Source: an uncultured Acinetobacter sp.
Lineage (GTDB): Bacteria; Pseudomonadota; Gammaproteobacteria; Pseudomonadales; Moraxellaceae
Direction: 5' to 3'
DNA: 6,351 nucleotides
NCBI GenBank assembly: GCA_900766635.1
Contig: CAAFWA010000101.1
Coordinates: forward strand, 1-6,351
Part shown: piece by piece, positions 1-5,733 of the stretch
Layout: each line of letters begins with the position of its first letter
Position numbering within the stretch: the first letter of the stretch is position 1
Made by a program: the position numbers and the translations under genes
Notes under the pieces: generated by a model
Seen by the model: only the letters and a program-made list of their open reading frames with translations
Database searches by the model: none
Told to the model about the DNA's origin: nothing

Positions 1-491
1 AAGGATTTAATAAAGCCCTGTAGAGCACGTTGTGCAATTGCCTGTGACAGACTTTTAGCCTGATCAGGATGTAAACCCACCACCACTACACGTCCTGAGG
101 CAGAAATTTGTCGCATCACTGGCTGAAAAAATGCATATAACTGCTGTAACTCTTGAGTGGATTGAATGCCTGAAGCATCAAACAGCAAGGCTTTAAATTT
201 TGATTCTTTATCGCCTGCATTAAACGCGCCAATATTTAAGCCGATGCGTGCGGCGTCTTGTTGTAATTGCAGATCATTGCCTGCATAACAGTTGGCATGA
301 ATACGATGCAAAACTTGGCAAATTTTTGAAGTAAATACACTTTCTTTGGCTGCACCTAATAATAGAGCACCCTCTAAAACCGGTGTTGCACCTTGGTAGC
401 GTTGTAATTTAGGCGGTTGAGGTAAACCTAAATTTTTAGTCACAAATTGACCTAAAACAGAATGAGAAAAATTTTGATATTGATCGGTCAT
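1..491 (-). CDS. Long-form FabG-type 3-oxoacyl-(ACP/CoA) reductase, N-terminal part (cut by left edge)
   Basis: This is a partial gene. It starts at ATG 491-489 with a GAGAG ribosome site about 7 bases upstream, and stays open for 163 codons to the window edge. The translation begins MTDQYQNFSHSVLGQFVTKN. It contains LLFDASGI near residues 107-114 and GRVVVVGLHPDQAKS near 135-149, then IAQRALQGFIKSL at the edge. An ordinary FabG of about 245 residues starts directly with its TGxxxGIG cofactor loop. That loop is absent here, and the visible part resembles the flavodoxin-like N-terminal domain of high-molecular-weight FabG proteins such as Mycobacterium tuberculosis FabG4 (about 450 residues). 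The catalytic Rossmann domain would lie off the left edge. Known members reduce 3-oxoacyl thioesters with NAD(P)H, and FabG4 prefers NADH and CoA esters. The divergent thiolase next door supports a role in acyl-thioester metabolism. The family call is from recalled similarity; the exact substrate is unknown. Confidence 0.85.
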   Translation of the reverse strand, partial: MTDQYQNFSHSVLGQFVTKNLGLPQPPKLQRYQGATPVLEGALLLGAAKESVFTSKICQVLHRIHANCYAGNDLQLQQDAARIGLNIGAFNAGDKESKFKALLFDASGIQSTQELQQLYAFFQPVMRQISASGRVVVVGLHPDQAKSLSQAIAQRALQGFIKS

Positions 492-716
492 ACTTATTCT
501 CTCACAGATATTAGATGTGTTATTTAAATTGATATTAACCATGTCTTTATAGAAATATCTATGTTTTTCACCGCGCATATACCTGAGCTTACAATTTGAT
601 CACTTGACTAAAACCCAAAAACGCTCCTCAATAGAGTCAAAATCAGACCATTCTTATTGCTGAATATAACAACAAGCGAAGCGCCTTTGAGCCGCTTTTT
701 TGCTAGGACAACCACT
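492..716. promoter_or_regulatory. Divergent control region between the FabG-like gene and the thiolase gene
   Basis: These 225 AT-rich bases separate two divergent starts and must hold both promoters. On the plus strand, TTGACT at 604-609 is a good -35 candidate, but no convincing -10 lies at 16-18 bases, so a regulated promoter is possible. On the minus strand, TATAAA (plus coordinates 546-551) is a -10 candidate without a good -35. A 5-bp inverted repeat, ATAGA-AATA-TCTAT at 549-562, overlaps that -10 and could be an operator. No classical FadR or PsrA palindrome was recognised. No small gene or terminator is evident. Confidence 0.5.
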
Positions 717-1997
717 ATGACACAGACCACCATCCGCCGTGTAGCCATCTTAGGTGGCAATCGTATTCCGTTTGCTCGCTCTAATGGTGCCTATGCCAAA
801 GCCACCAATATGGATATGCTGACTGCAACACTCAATGGTTTGGTGAGCCGTTTTGGGCTACAAGGACAGCGTTTAGGTGAAGTGGTTGCAGGTGCGGTGC
901 TTAAACATAGTCGTGATTTTAATTTGACCCGTGAATGTGTACTTAACACCCAACTTGCCCCTGAGACACCTGCTTATGACCTACAACAAGCCTGTGCTAC
1001 AGGGCTACAAGCGGCTTTTCAAGTGGCCAATAAAATTGCTTTAGGACAAATCGAAGTAGGCATTGCAGGCGGGGTGGATACCACATCCGATGCCCCAATT
1101 GCTTTAGGGGATGGCTTACGTAAAGCCCTGCTTGAAATGAGTGCCGCAAAAACGGTCACAGCACGCTTACAGGCCTTAACCCAAATTAATTTCAAAACAC
1201 TGATGGATGCACCGCGTAACGGCGAACCACGTACAGGCTTATCGATGGGCGAACATCAAGCACTCACCACCTTAGAATGGGGCATCTCACGAGAAGCACA
1301 AGATGCTTTGGCAGCAAGTTCGCATCAAAAATTGCATGCTGCTTATGAACGTGGCTTTTTTGATGATTTAATCACGCCATTTTTAGGACTTGAGCGTGAC
1401 AATACCTTACGCCCTGATTCAACTATCGAAAAATTGGCTCAACTGAAAACCACCTTTGGTCAAGGGGATGCAAGCACTATGACCGCAGGAAATTCTACCC
1501 CACTGACCGATGGTGCTTCTTGTGTATTATTGGCTTCAGAAGAATGGGCGAAAGCCAATGGTCATGAAATTTTGGCCTATTTAACTTTGAGCGAAACTGC
1601 TGCAGTTGATTTTATTCATAAAAAAGAAGGCTTATTGATGGCCCCTGCTTATGCAGTACCACGCCTGCTGCAACGTGCCAATTTAACCTTACAAGATTTT
1701 GATTTTTACGAAATCCATGAAGCGTTTGCCGCCCAAGTGTTATGTACATTAAAAGCATGGGAAGACCCAATCTTTTGCCAACAATGTTTAGGTTTAGAGG
1801 CGCCTTTAGGCACAATTGATCGCAATAAACTCAATGTACATGGTTCATCTTTAGCAGCAGGACATCCATTTGCTGCCACAGGGGGGCGCATTTTGGCCAC
1901 TGCCGCAAAACTCATTCATCAAAAAGGCTCAGGTCGTGCCCTGATTTCAATTTGTGCCGCAGGTGGACAAGGCGTCACGGCGATTGTGGAAAAATAA
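717..1997 (+). CDS. Thiolase (acetyl-CoA C-acyltransferase, FadI/FadA2 type)
   Basis: This 426-residue cytoplasmic enzyme of the thiolase superfamily would condense two acyl-CoAs or cleave a 3-ketoacyl-CoA with CoA. All catalytic elements are present: nucleophile Cys93 in QQACATG, His334 in EIHEAFAAQ, His383 in AAGHPFAATGG and the acid/base Cys413 in CAAGGQG. The length, and the wording NVHGSSLAAGHPF, fit the FadI/FadA2 group (about 430 residues) better than the shorter PhaA/AtoB group (about 390). I choose ATG 717 because AGGA at 705-708 is spaced 8 bases from it and the protein then begins MTQTTIRRVAILGGNRIPFA, the usual thiolase beginning. A TTG at 657 in frame would add 20 residues of no family likeness. 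It is divergent from the FabG-like reductase and ends at a strong terminator. Whether it works in fatty acid degradation, synthesis or another acyl-CoA pathway cannot be told from sequence, so no symbol is given. Confidence 0.93.
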   Translation: MTQTTIRRVAILGGNRIPFARSNGAYAKATNMDMLTATLNGLVSRFGLQGQRLGEVVAGAVLKHSRDFNLTRECVLNTQLAPETPAYDLQQACATGLQAAFQVANKIALGQIEVGIAGGVDTTSDAPIALGDGLRKALLEMSAAKTVTARLQALTQINFKTLMDAPRNGEPRTGLSMGEHQALTTLEWGISREAQDALAASSHQKLHAAYERGFFDDLITPFLGLERDNTLRPDSTIEKLAQLKTTFGQGDASTMTAGNSTPLTDGASCVLLASEEWAKANGHEILAYLTLSETAAVDFIHKKEGLLMAPAYAVPRLLQRANLTLQDFDFYEIHEAFAAQVLCTLKAWEDPIFCQQCLGLEAPLGTIDRNKLNVHGSSLAAGHPFAATGGRILATAAKLIHQKGSGRALISICAAGGQGVTAIVEK

Positions 1998-1999
1998 AC

Positions 2000-2027
2000 A
2001 AAAAAGCACCCTCAGGGTGCTTTTTTT
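2000..2027. terminator. Bidirectional rho-independent terminator between thiolase and aceI-like genes
   Basis: The 7-bp stem AGCACCC-TCA-GGGTGCT (2005-2021) is preceded by a run of A (2000-2005) and followed by a run of T (2021-2027), so it can end transcription on both strands. It lies just after the thiolase stop. The stop codon of the convergent aceI-like gene (2026-2028) overlaps the last bases of the T run. Confidence 0.92.
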
Positions 2028-2451
2028 AATGGCTATAGTGTGTCTTTAACACGCGTGCTTCGAGATGATCATAGACCCATTGAAACACAAAGGTATACAC
2101 CAAAATACATAAGGTCATGGCAAAATCAAGCACAATGGCCTGCCATAGACTAATCTGTAAGGCATACGCCACCATCGGGATAGTGGCTAACATCAAGCCC
2201 CCCTCAAAACCAATCGCATGTAAAATACGCACCTTGATATCACGTTTGAGGCCACGTTTTGCTTCAAATTTCTCAAAATAATGATTAAACAGCATATTCC
2301 ACAGCACTGAGGTAATGGCCATGGCAATCCCTAAGCCACCGGTTAACTCCAAAGGTAAGTTAAAAATAAAGCTTAAAGCGACTGCAATCATCAGCAATAA
2401 AATCAATTCATAACTTAACGCATGTACGATTCTACGTTTAGATAACCACAT
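2026..2451 (-). CDS. aceI: PACE-family (AceI-like) multidrug/chlorhexidine efflux transporter
   Basis: This 141-residue inner-membrane protein belongs to the proteobacterial antimicrobial compound efflux (PACE) family. Known members export chlorhexidine and other biocides, and A. baumannii AceI also exports short-chain diamines, by proton exchange. Four hydrophobic helices are visible at about 8-30, 37-57, 76-98 and 104-127, arranged as two tandem BTP repeats. Each repeat opens with the family's RxxHAxxxE pattern: RRIVHALSYE (residues 6-15) and VRILHAIGFE (74-83). Glu15, the proton-coupling acid essential in AceI, is present. W51-N52 (VLWNMLFNHYFEKFE) and Y127-D128 (WVYDHLE) are at the helix ends. 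Length matches the family (about 140-150). AAGGG (plus 2460-2464) is spaced 8 bases before ATG 2451. The divergent LysR neighbour is the expected activator. The family call is firm, and the aceI name rests on motifs and context. Confidence 0.93.
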   Translation of the reverse strand: MWLSKRRIVHALSYELILLLMIAVALSFIFNLPLELTGGLGIAMAITSVLWNMLFNHYFEKFEAKRGLKRDIKVRILHAIGFEGGLMLATIPMVAYALQISLWQAIVLDFAMTLCILVYTFVFQWVYDHLEARVLKTHYSH

Positions 2452-2547
2452 GTTGAGTGCCCTTGTTGATCTTGGTGATACGGCATACTATGTATTTAAA
2501 TCTGATAAATAAAGTTAGATTCTTTCAATTTTATTGATAGGTTATCT
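2452..2547. promoter_or_regulatory. aceI-aceR divergent control region with candidate AceR sites
   Basis: These 96 bases separate two divergent starts, the usual place for a LysR-type regulator to bind. Seen repeats are ATAC at 2478-2481, ATAC at 2485-2488 and the inverted GTAT at 2492-2495, stepping exactly 7 bases. There is also an imperfect inverted repeat with AATCT at 2499-2503 and AGATT at 2517-2521. For aceI on the minus strand, TAGTAT (plus 2486-2491) is a candidate -10 with a poor -35 (TTTATT, 17-base spacer), as expected of an activator-dependent promoter. For aceR, TTGGTG (2472-2477) and TTTAAA (2495-2500) are 17 bases apart. The promoter assignments are tentative. Confidence 0.55.
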
Positions 2548-2559
2548 ATGAATATCAAT
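2533..2559 (+). repeat. Inverted repeat spanning the aceR ribosome site and start codon
   Basis: ATTGATA (2533-2539) and TATCAAT (2553-2559) are perfect 7-base complements. The 13 bases between them hold the GG of the ribosome site and the ATG. A second, nested repeat, GATA-GGT-TATC, lies at 2536-2546. Either could be a weak mRNA hairpin or an operator. The stems are AT-rich, so function is uncertain. Confidence 0.4.
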
Positions 2560-3438
2560 CAAGATCAACTCATGGTATTTAAAAGCGTGATGGAATGTGG
2601 TTCATTTTCGGCCGCAGCACGGCAATTGGGCAAAGTGCCCTCGGCAATTAGTATGAGCATTGCCAATTTAGAAATCGATTTAAATTTAAATTTATTTGAG
2701 CGTATTGGCCGTGAACCGATTCCCACAGCTGCTGCACGACATTTATATGAAAAAACCTTGCATGTTTTGGTCGAGATGCAAGCATGGCAACATTATGCTG
2801 AGGCACTCGGGCAAGGGCTCGAAACTGAGCTCAATATTGTGGTGGTCTCTGAACTGCAATATAGCAATTGGCCTCATTATGTGGCCAAAGTGGCTCAAGC
2901 CTTTCCAAGCTTAAAAATTAATATCTTAAACTCACCTCAAGAAGATGCGGTTCAACTCTTGGAAACGGCGCAAGCGCATTTGGCCTTTATGTTTGAGCGC
3001 GAAAATTTACAAAGTGCTGAACAATTCGTTGAAGTCGAAGCACAAACGTTGGTCCCTGTAGCAGCGGTTGCACATCCTTTAGCCACCTATCCAAGCATTG
3101 GTTTTAACCAACTACAGCAATATCGGCAAATTGTGGTGGCAAGTCGCCAACAAGAACGCCGCCCTGAACTGAGTTATTCGAAAGAGGTTTGGCATACCGA
3201 CCATCATGATTCGGCCTGTCGTTTGATTTTACAAGGTTTAGGTTGGGGTATTTTGCCCTTACAAATGTTGCAAGAAAATCCACATTTGGCGAGCCAACTT
3301 AAGGTTTTACCGCTCTCTGACTTTAGCCCACAGCTGACTTATTTTATGGATTTGGTGTGGCGTCGTGATCGTGCGCTTGGTCAAGCTGCGCAGTTTTTAA
3401 TCCATCACATACAAAATTGTCGAAAAAAACAACTTTAA
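2548..3438 (+). CDS. aceR: LysR-family regulator, AceR-like activator of the adjacent PACE transporter
   Basis: This 296-residue LysR-type transcriptional regulator has the usual family length. Residues 1-60 form the winged helix-turn-helix, with the typical block SFSAAARQLG (19-28), PSAISMSIANLE (31-42) and LFER (49-52). A linker helix follows, and from about residue 92 to 290 there is the periplasmic-binding-protein-like effector domain, including GLGWGILPLQM near 231-241. ATG 2548 is preceded by TAGG at 2538-2541, 6 bases away. It is divergent from the AceI-like gene across 96 bases, the arrangement known for A. baumannii aceR/aceI, where AceR activates aceI in response to chlorhexidine. 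The N-terminus as I recall it for AceR is very similar. Specific ligand sensing is inferred from that pair. No clear terminator follows; the transaldolase promoter begins 25 bases after the stop. Confidence 0.9.
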   Translation: MNINQDQLMVFKSVMECGSFSAAARQLGKVPSAISMSIANLEIDLNLNLFERIGREPIPTAAARHLYEKTLHVLVEMQAWQHYAEALGQGLETELNIVVVSELQYSNWPHYVAKVAQAFPSLKINILNSPQEDAVQLLETAQAHLAFMFERENLQSAEQFVEVEAQTLVPVAAVAHPLATYPSIGFNQLQQYRQIVVASRQQERRPELSYSKEVWHTDHHDSACRLILQGLGWGILPLQMLQENPHLASQLKVLPLSDFSPQLTYFMDLVWRRDRALGQAAQFLIHHIQNCRKKQL

Positions 3439-3463
3439 CTTTAATAAATGCGCTGCTATAGGC

Positions 3464-3493
3464 TTGGCAAGGCAGTATTTTTTACTATATAAC
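3464..3493 (+). promoter_or_regulatory. Sigma-70-type promoter of the transaldolase gene
   Basis: TTGGCA (3464-3469, 5 of 6 to the -35 consensus) precedes TATATA (3486-3491, 16-base spacer) and the overlapping TATAAC (3488-3493, 18-base spacer). Transcription would begin near 3500, leaving a leader of about 30 bases before ATG 3529. This is the best promoter in the window and makes the transaldolase an independent unit. Confidence 0.6.
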
Positions 3494-3528
3494 AAGATCA
3501 CAGGGTCACTAAATAAAGAATTAAAGCA

Positions 3529-4512
3529 ATGAAACAAACAGCCTTAGCGCAACTTCAACAGTTCACGACCATCGTTGCCGATAGCGGTGATTTAAATGCG
3601 ATTGCCAAATTACGTCCTTTAGATGCAACCACCAATCCATCGTTAATTACTGCGGCTGCTATGCAAGCGGATAACCAAACCCTGATTGCCGATGCTTTTG
3701 CTCAAGCACGCCGTGAAGGTTATGAAGATGATGCCTTAATTGAACGCAGTATTGATCTATTAACAGTAAAACTTGGCGTTGAAATTTTAAAACTCATTGA
3801 TGGACGCGTATCCACTGAAGTCGATGCTGCTTTGTCGTATGATACCGAAGCGACCATTGCTAAAGCCAAAGAACTGCTTGCCCTGTATCAAACCTATGGT
3901 GTTGCTCAAGATCGCATCTTAATTAAAATTGCCTCGACATGGGAAGGGATTCAAGCTGCCCGCGCTTTAGAAGCTGAAGGGATTCACTGTAACTTAACCT
4001 TATTATTTAACTTAGCCCAAGCCCGTGCTTGTGCTGATGCGGGTGTGACCTTAATTTCACCATTTGTAGGTCGTATTTTAGATTGGTACAAAAAAGCTGA
4101 AGGTGTAGAACACTACCCAATTGAACAAGACCCGGGCGTGCTATCGGTTAAGCATATTTACAATTACTATAAACAACACGGCGTTCAAACCGAAGTGATG
4201 GGCGCAAGTTTCCGTAGTATTGAGCAAGTCTTAGCTTTAGCAGGCTGTGATTTACTCACTGTTGCCCCAAATCTACTCGAGCAACTTGCATCAACTGAAC
4301 GTGAAGTGCCTCGTGTACTTTGTCCTGAAACTAGCGAAGTTGCCGATGCATCTAAAGTTGCAATTGATGAAGTCACATTTAAAAGCGAAATTGAACATGA
4401 TTTAATGGCAACACAGCTTTTACAAGGCGGGATTGATGGCTTTATTAAAGCCCGTCAGCAACTGCATCAGCTTTTAGCCCAAGCCACAGCACATGCTGAA
4501 ATCATGGCTTAA
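3529..4512 (+). CDS. tal: Transaldolase, TalB type
   Basis: This 327-residue cytoplasmic enzyme of the non-oxidative pentose phosphate pathway moves a dihydroxyacetone unit from sedoheptulose 7-phosphate to glyceraldehyde 3-phosphate, giving erythrose 4-phosphate and fructose 6-phosphate. The Schiff-base lysine is Lys133 in RILIKIASTWEGI. Other active-site residues of the E. coli TalB type are in register: Asp18 (VADSGD), Asn36 (DATTNPS), Glu97 (VSTEVDA), Thr157 (CNLTLLF), Ser177, Phe179 and Arg182 (ISPFVGRILDWY). Phe179 is typical of transaldolases rather than fructose-6-phosphate aldolases, which have tyrosine there. Length matches the roughly 317-residue class 1 family. The ribosome site is weak (AAAGAA at 3515-3520, spacing 8). 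No transketolase or other pathway gene adjoins it. Acinetobacter is generally gluconeogenic, so this route would supply pentoses and erythrose 4-phosphate. The last point is background knowledge. Confidence 0.97.
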   Translation: MKQTALAQLQQFTTIVADSGDLNAIAKLRPLDATTNPSLITAAAMQADNQTLIADAFAQARREGYEDDALIERSIDLLTVKLGVEILKLIDGRVSTEVDAALSYDTEATIAKAKELLALYQTYGVAQDRILIKIASTWEGIQAARALEAEGIHCNLTLLFNLAQARACADAGVTLISPFVGRILDWYKKAEGVEHYPIEQDPGVLSVKHIYNYYKQHGVQTEVMGASFRSIEQVLALAGCDLLTVAPNLLEQLASTEREVPRVLCPETSEVADASKVAIDEVTFKSEIEHDLMATQLLQGGIDGFIKARQQLHQLLAQATAHAEIMA

Positions 4513-4533
4513 GCTTTAAAACAACGAATCCTC

Positions 4534-4562
4534 AACCGATGTGATGACACATCGGTTTTTTT
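4534..4562 (+). terminator. Rho-independent terminator of the transaldolase gene
   Basis: A perfect 10-bp stem, AACCGATGTG at 4534-4543 with CACATCGGTT at 4548-4557 and loop ATGA, runs into seven T bases (4556-4562). It lies 21 bases after the transaldolase stop and isolates that gene from the usp pair. Confidence 0.93.
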
Positions 4563-4617
4563 ATAAATAAATTGCAGCATTTAAACTCACATTTGCCTCA
4601 ATATTTTGCAGATTTTG

Positions 4618-4676
4618 TTTAGAAAAACTCTAAATATACAGCAATATGAATAAGTTAAATTTAGACTATTTTAGTC
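4618..4676. repeat. Two operator-like inverted repeats in the gap upstream of the usp pair
   Basis: TTTAGA-AAAAC-TCTAAA (4618-4634) is a perfect 6-bp inverted repeat, and GACTA-TTT-TAGTC (4664-4676) is a perfect 5-bp one. They lie about 167 and 125 bases before the first usp start, which is far for direct repression but possible for activator sites. The region between the transaldolase terminator and the usp genes (4563-4800) is otherwise very AT-rich with no supported gene. Confidence 0.35.
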
Positions 4677-4708
4677 AACTTTTAAAGTAAAGAACATTAT
4701 CTAATTAT

Positions 4709-4762
4709 TTGAAATTTAATCATAAATTATTGATAAAACCCATTTGGTATGTTATCTATAAC
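4709..4762 (+). promoter_or_regulatory. Candidate promoter region of the usp operon
   Basis: TTGAAA (4709-4714) and GATAAA (4732-4737) are 17 bases apart, 5 of 6 and 4 of 6 to consensus. A second -10-like box, TATAAC (4757-4762), lacks a good -35 at normal spacing: TTGATA at 4730-4735 is 21 bases away. The choice between them is not settled. A clean AAGGA ribosome site sits at 4788-4792, 8 bases before ATG 4801, in a stretch where GATAA occurs three times (4777, 4785, 4791). Confidence 0.4.
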
Positions 4763-4800
4763 TCATACGCAATAACGATAAATCGATAAGGATAATACCC

Positions 4801-5244
4801 ATGGCATACCAACATATTTTAGTCCCTGTGGATGGCTCTGAAATTTCTTTTGCGGCAGTGCGACATGCTGCTCAATTGGCACAAGGTTTTAATAGCCAAC
4901 TCACCTTAATTAGCTTAATTGCTGAAGATCCATTTACAGGCGTGGATTTTCATTATTCTTCTTCAATTATGAAAGAATATTTTATTCAAGCGCAAGCCAA
5001 TGCCGAACAAGCTTTAGTGGAAGCTGCCCAAATTGCAGCGCAAGCAGGCAGCACTGCACAAACCAAAATCATGCAAGGTGCAGTTTCGGCTGAGGGGGTA
5101 CTTGACAGTGCACGCGAATTACATGCCGATTTAATTGTCATGGGCTCACACGGACGCAAGGGCTTAAAAAAATTCATCTTAGGTAGCTTTGCACAAGATG
5201 TATTAAGTCACGCTGAATTACCTGTCATGATTATTAAAGCATAA
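4801..5244 (+). CDS. Universal stress protein (ATP-binding UspA-superfamily type), first of a tandem pair
   Basis: This is a 147-residue single-domain Usp. It starts with the family's first beta strand, YQHILVPVDGSE, with Asp11 placed to contact adenine. It ends with the nucleotide-binding signature G-2x-G-9x-G-S: Gly115, Gly118 and Gly128-Ser129 in MGSHGRKGLKKFILGS, then LPVMIIK. The intact signature puts it in the ATP-binding class (MJ0577/UspFG type) rather than the UspA class that lacks ATP binding. Such proteins are cytoplasmic dimers that help survival under starvation, oxidative or other stress. In A. baumannii a UspA protects against peroxide and acid, but whether this is that gene is not known. 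A good AAGGA ribosome site precedes it. Only 9 bases separate it from the next usp gene, so co-transcription is very likely. Confidence 0.94.
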   Translation: MAYQHILVPVDGSEISFAAVRHAAQLAQGFNSQLTLISLIAEDPFTGVDFHYSSSIMKEYFIQAQANAEQALVEAAQIAAQAGSTAQTKIMQGAVSAEGVLDSARELHADLIVMGSHGRKGLKKFILGSFAQDVLSHAELPVMIIKA

Positions 5245-5253
5245 GAGAACCCT

Positions 5254-5700
5254 ATGACCGCCTATCACCATATTTTAGTCGCAATTGATGAATCACCCAT
5301 CTCTTATGCGGCTGTTGAACACGCTGCACGCTTAGCGCAGGATGTTAAAGCTCAAATTACTTTAATGAGTGTGATTGCCGTTGACCCATCTGTAGGTGTG
5401 GATTTCTATAAAGTTGCCCCTGCCATCACCGATTATTTTATGCAGGCCGAAAGCAATGCACAAAATCGTCTTGATGAAATTAAAGCCAATTTAGAGCGAG
5501 AGGGTTTAAAGGTCAATATTAAACTGATTCGAGGCATGAGCCCATCGGATGGGATTATTCATGTAGCCGATGAAGTGGGCGCTGATTTAATTATGATGGG
5601 CTCCCATGGGCGTACAGGCATTCAAAAGTTAATGCTCGGCAGCGTGGCGCAAAATGTCCTGACGCAATCGCCTTTACCGGTGTTAATTATCAAAGGTTAA
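5254..5700 (+). CDS. Universal stress protein (ATP-binding type), second of a tandem pair
   Basis: This 148-residue Usp is clearly related to its upstream neighbour along the full length. Shared blocks include YxHILV, the residues around HAAxLAQ, GVDF, ADLIxMGSHGR and LPVxIIK. Asp12 (HHILVAIDES) and the complete G-2x-G-9x-G-S signature (Gly116, Gly119, Gly129-Ser130 in MGSHGRTGIQKLMLGS) are present, so ATP binding is expected. The ribosome site AAGAG (5243-5247) overlaps the stop codon of the first gene and lies 6 bases before ATG 5254, which suggests translational coupling. The pair probably arose by tandem duplication and then diverged mainly in the middle (residues about 52-100). The two could form homo- or heterodimers. 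That is an inference from shared family and operon. Confidence 0.94.
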   Translation: MTAYHHILVAIDESPISYAAVEHAARLAQDVKAQITLMSVIAVDPSVGVDFYKVAPAITDYFMQAESNAQNRLDEIKANLEREGLKVNIKLIRGMSPSDGIIHVADEVGADLIMMGSHGRTGIQKLMLGSVAQNVLTQSPLPVLIIKG

Positions 5701-5733
5701 AACAAGCATCCCCTGAATATTCAGGGGATTGTT
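5701..5733. terminator. 22-bp perfect palindrome between convergent usp and DUF2254 genes, probable terminator
   Basis: Bases 5708-5729 form a perfect palindrome with an ATCCCCTGAAT arm. AACAA (5701-5705) and TTGTT (5729-5733) can extend the stem with a small bulge. The T-tract is weak on the plus strand (TTGTTGT) and a little better on the minus strand (TTGTTTT). A bidirectional terminator for two convergent genes is likely. The stop codon of the minus-strand gene (5721-5723) lies inside the stem. Confidence 0.65.

Noticed and set aside
1612..1915. Minus-strand open frames of 67 and 69 codons inside the thiolase gene
   Set aside because: Both lie entirely within a well-conserved thiolase coding region, overlap each other in different frames, and have no family likeness.
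2696..2914. Plus-strand 72-codon open frame inside aceR
   Set aside because: It is an out-of-frame shadow of the LysR coding sequence with no recognisable domain.
4185..4376. Minus-strand 63-codon open frame inside the transaldolase gene
   Set aside because: It is antisense to conserved transaldolase sequence with a low-complexity Ser/Thr-rich translation, typical of a shadow frame.
4646..4690. Short open frame MNKLNLDYFSQLLK in the tal-usp gap, considered as a leader peptide
   Set aside because: It is only 14 codons, has no ribosome site, no run of regulatory codons and no following attenuator-type hairpin pair.
4513..4800. A small RNA or riboswitch in the tal-usp gap
   Set aside because: Apart from the transaldolase terminator I see no GC-rich stems, no second terminator and no known riboswitch core.
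4986..5177. Minus-strand 63-codon open frame inside the first usp gene
   Set aside because: It is antisense to the conserved ATP-binding signature, and its Ala/Cys-rich translation is a by-product of the usp codons.
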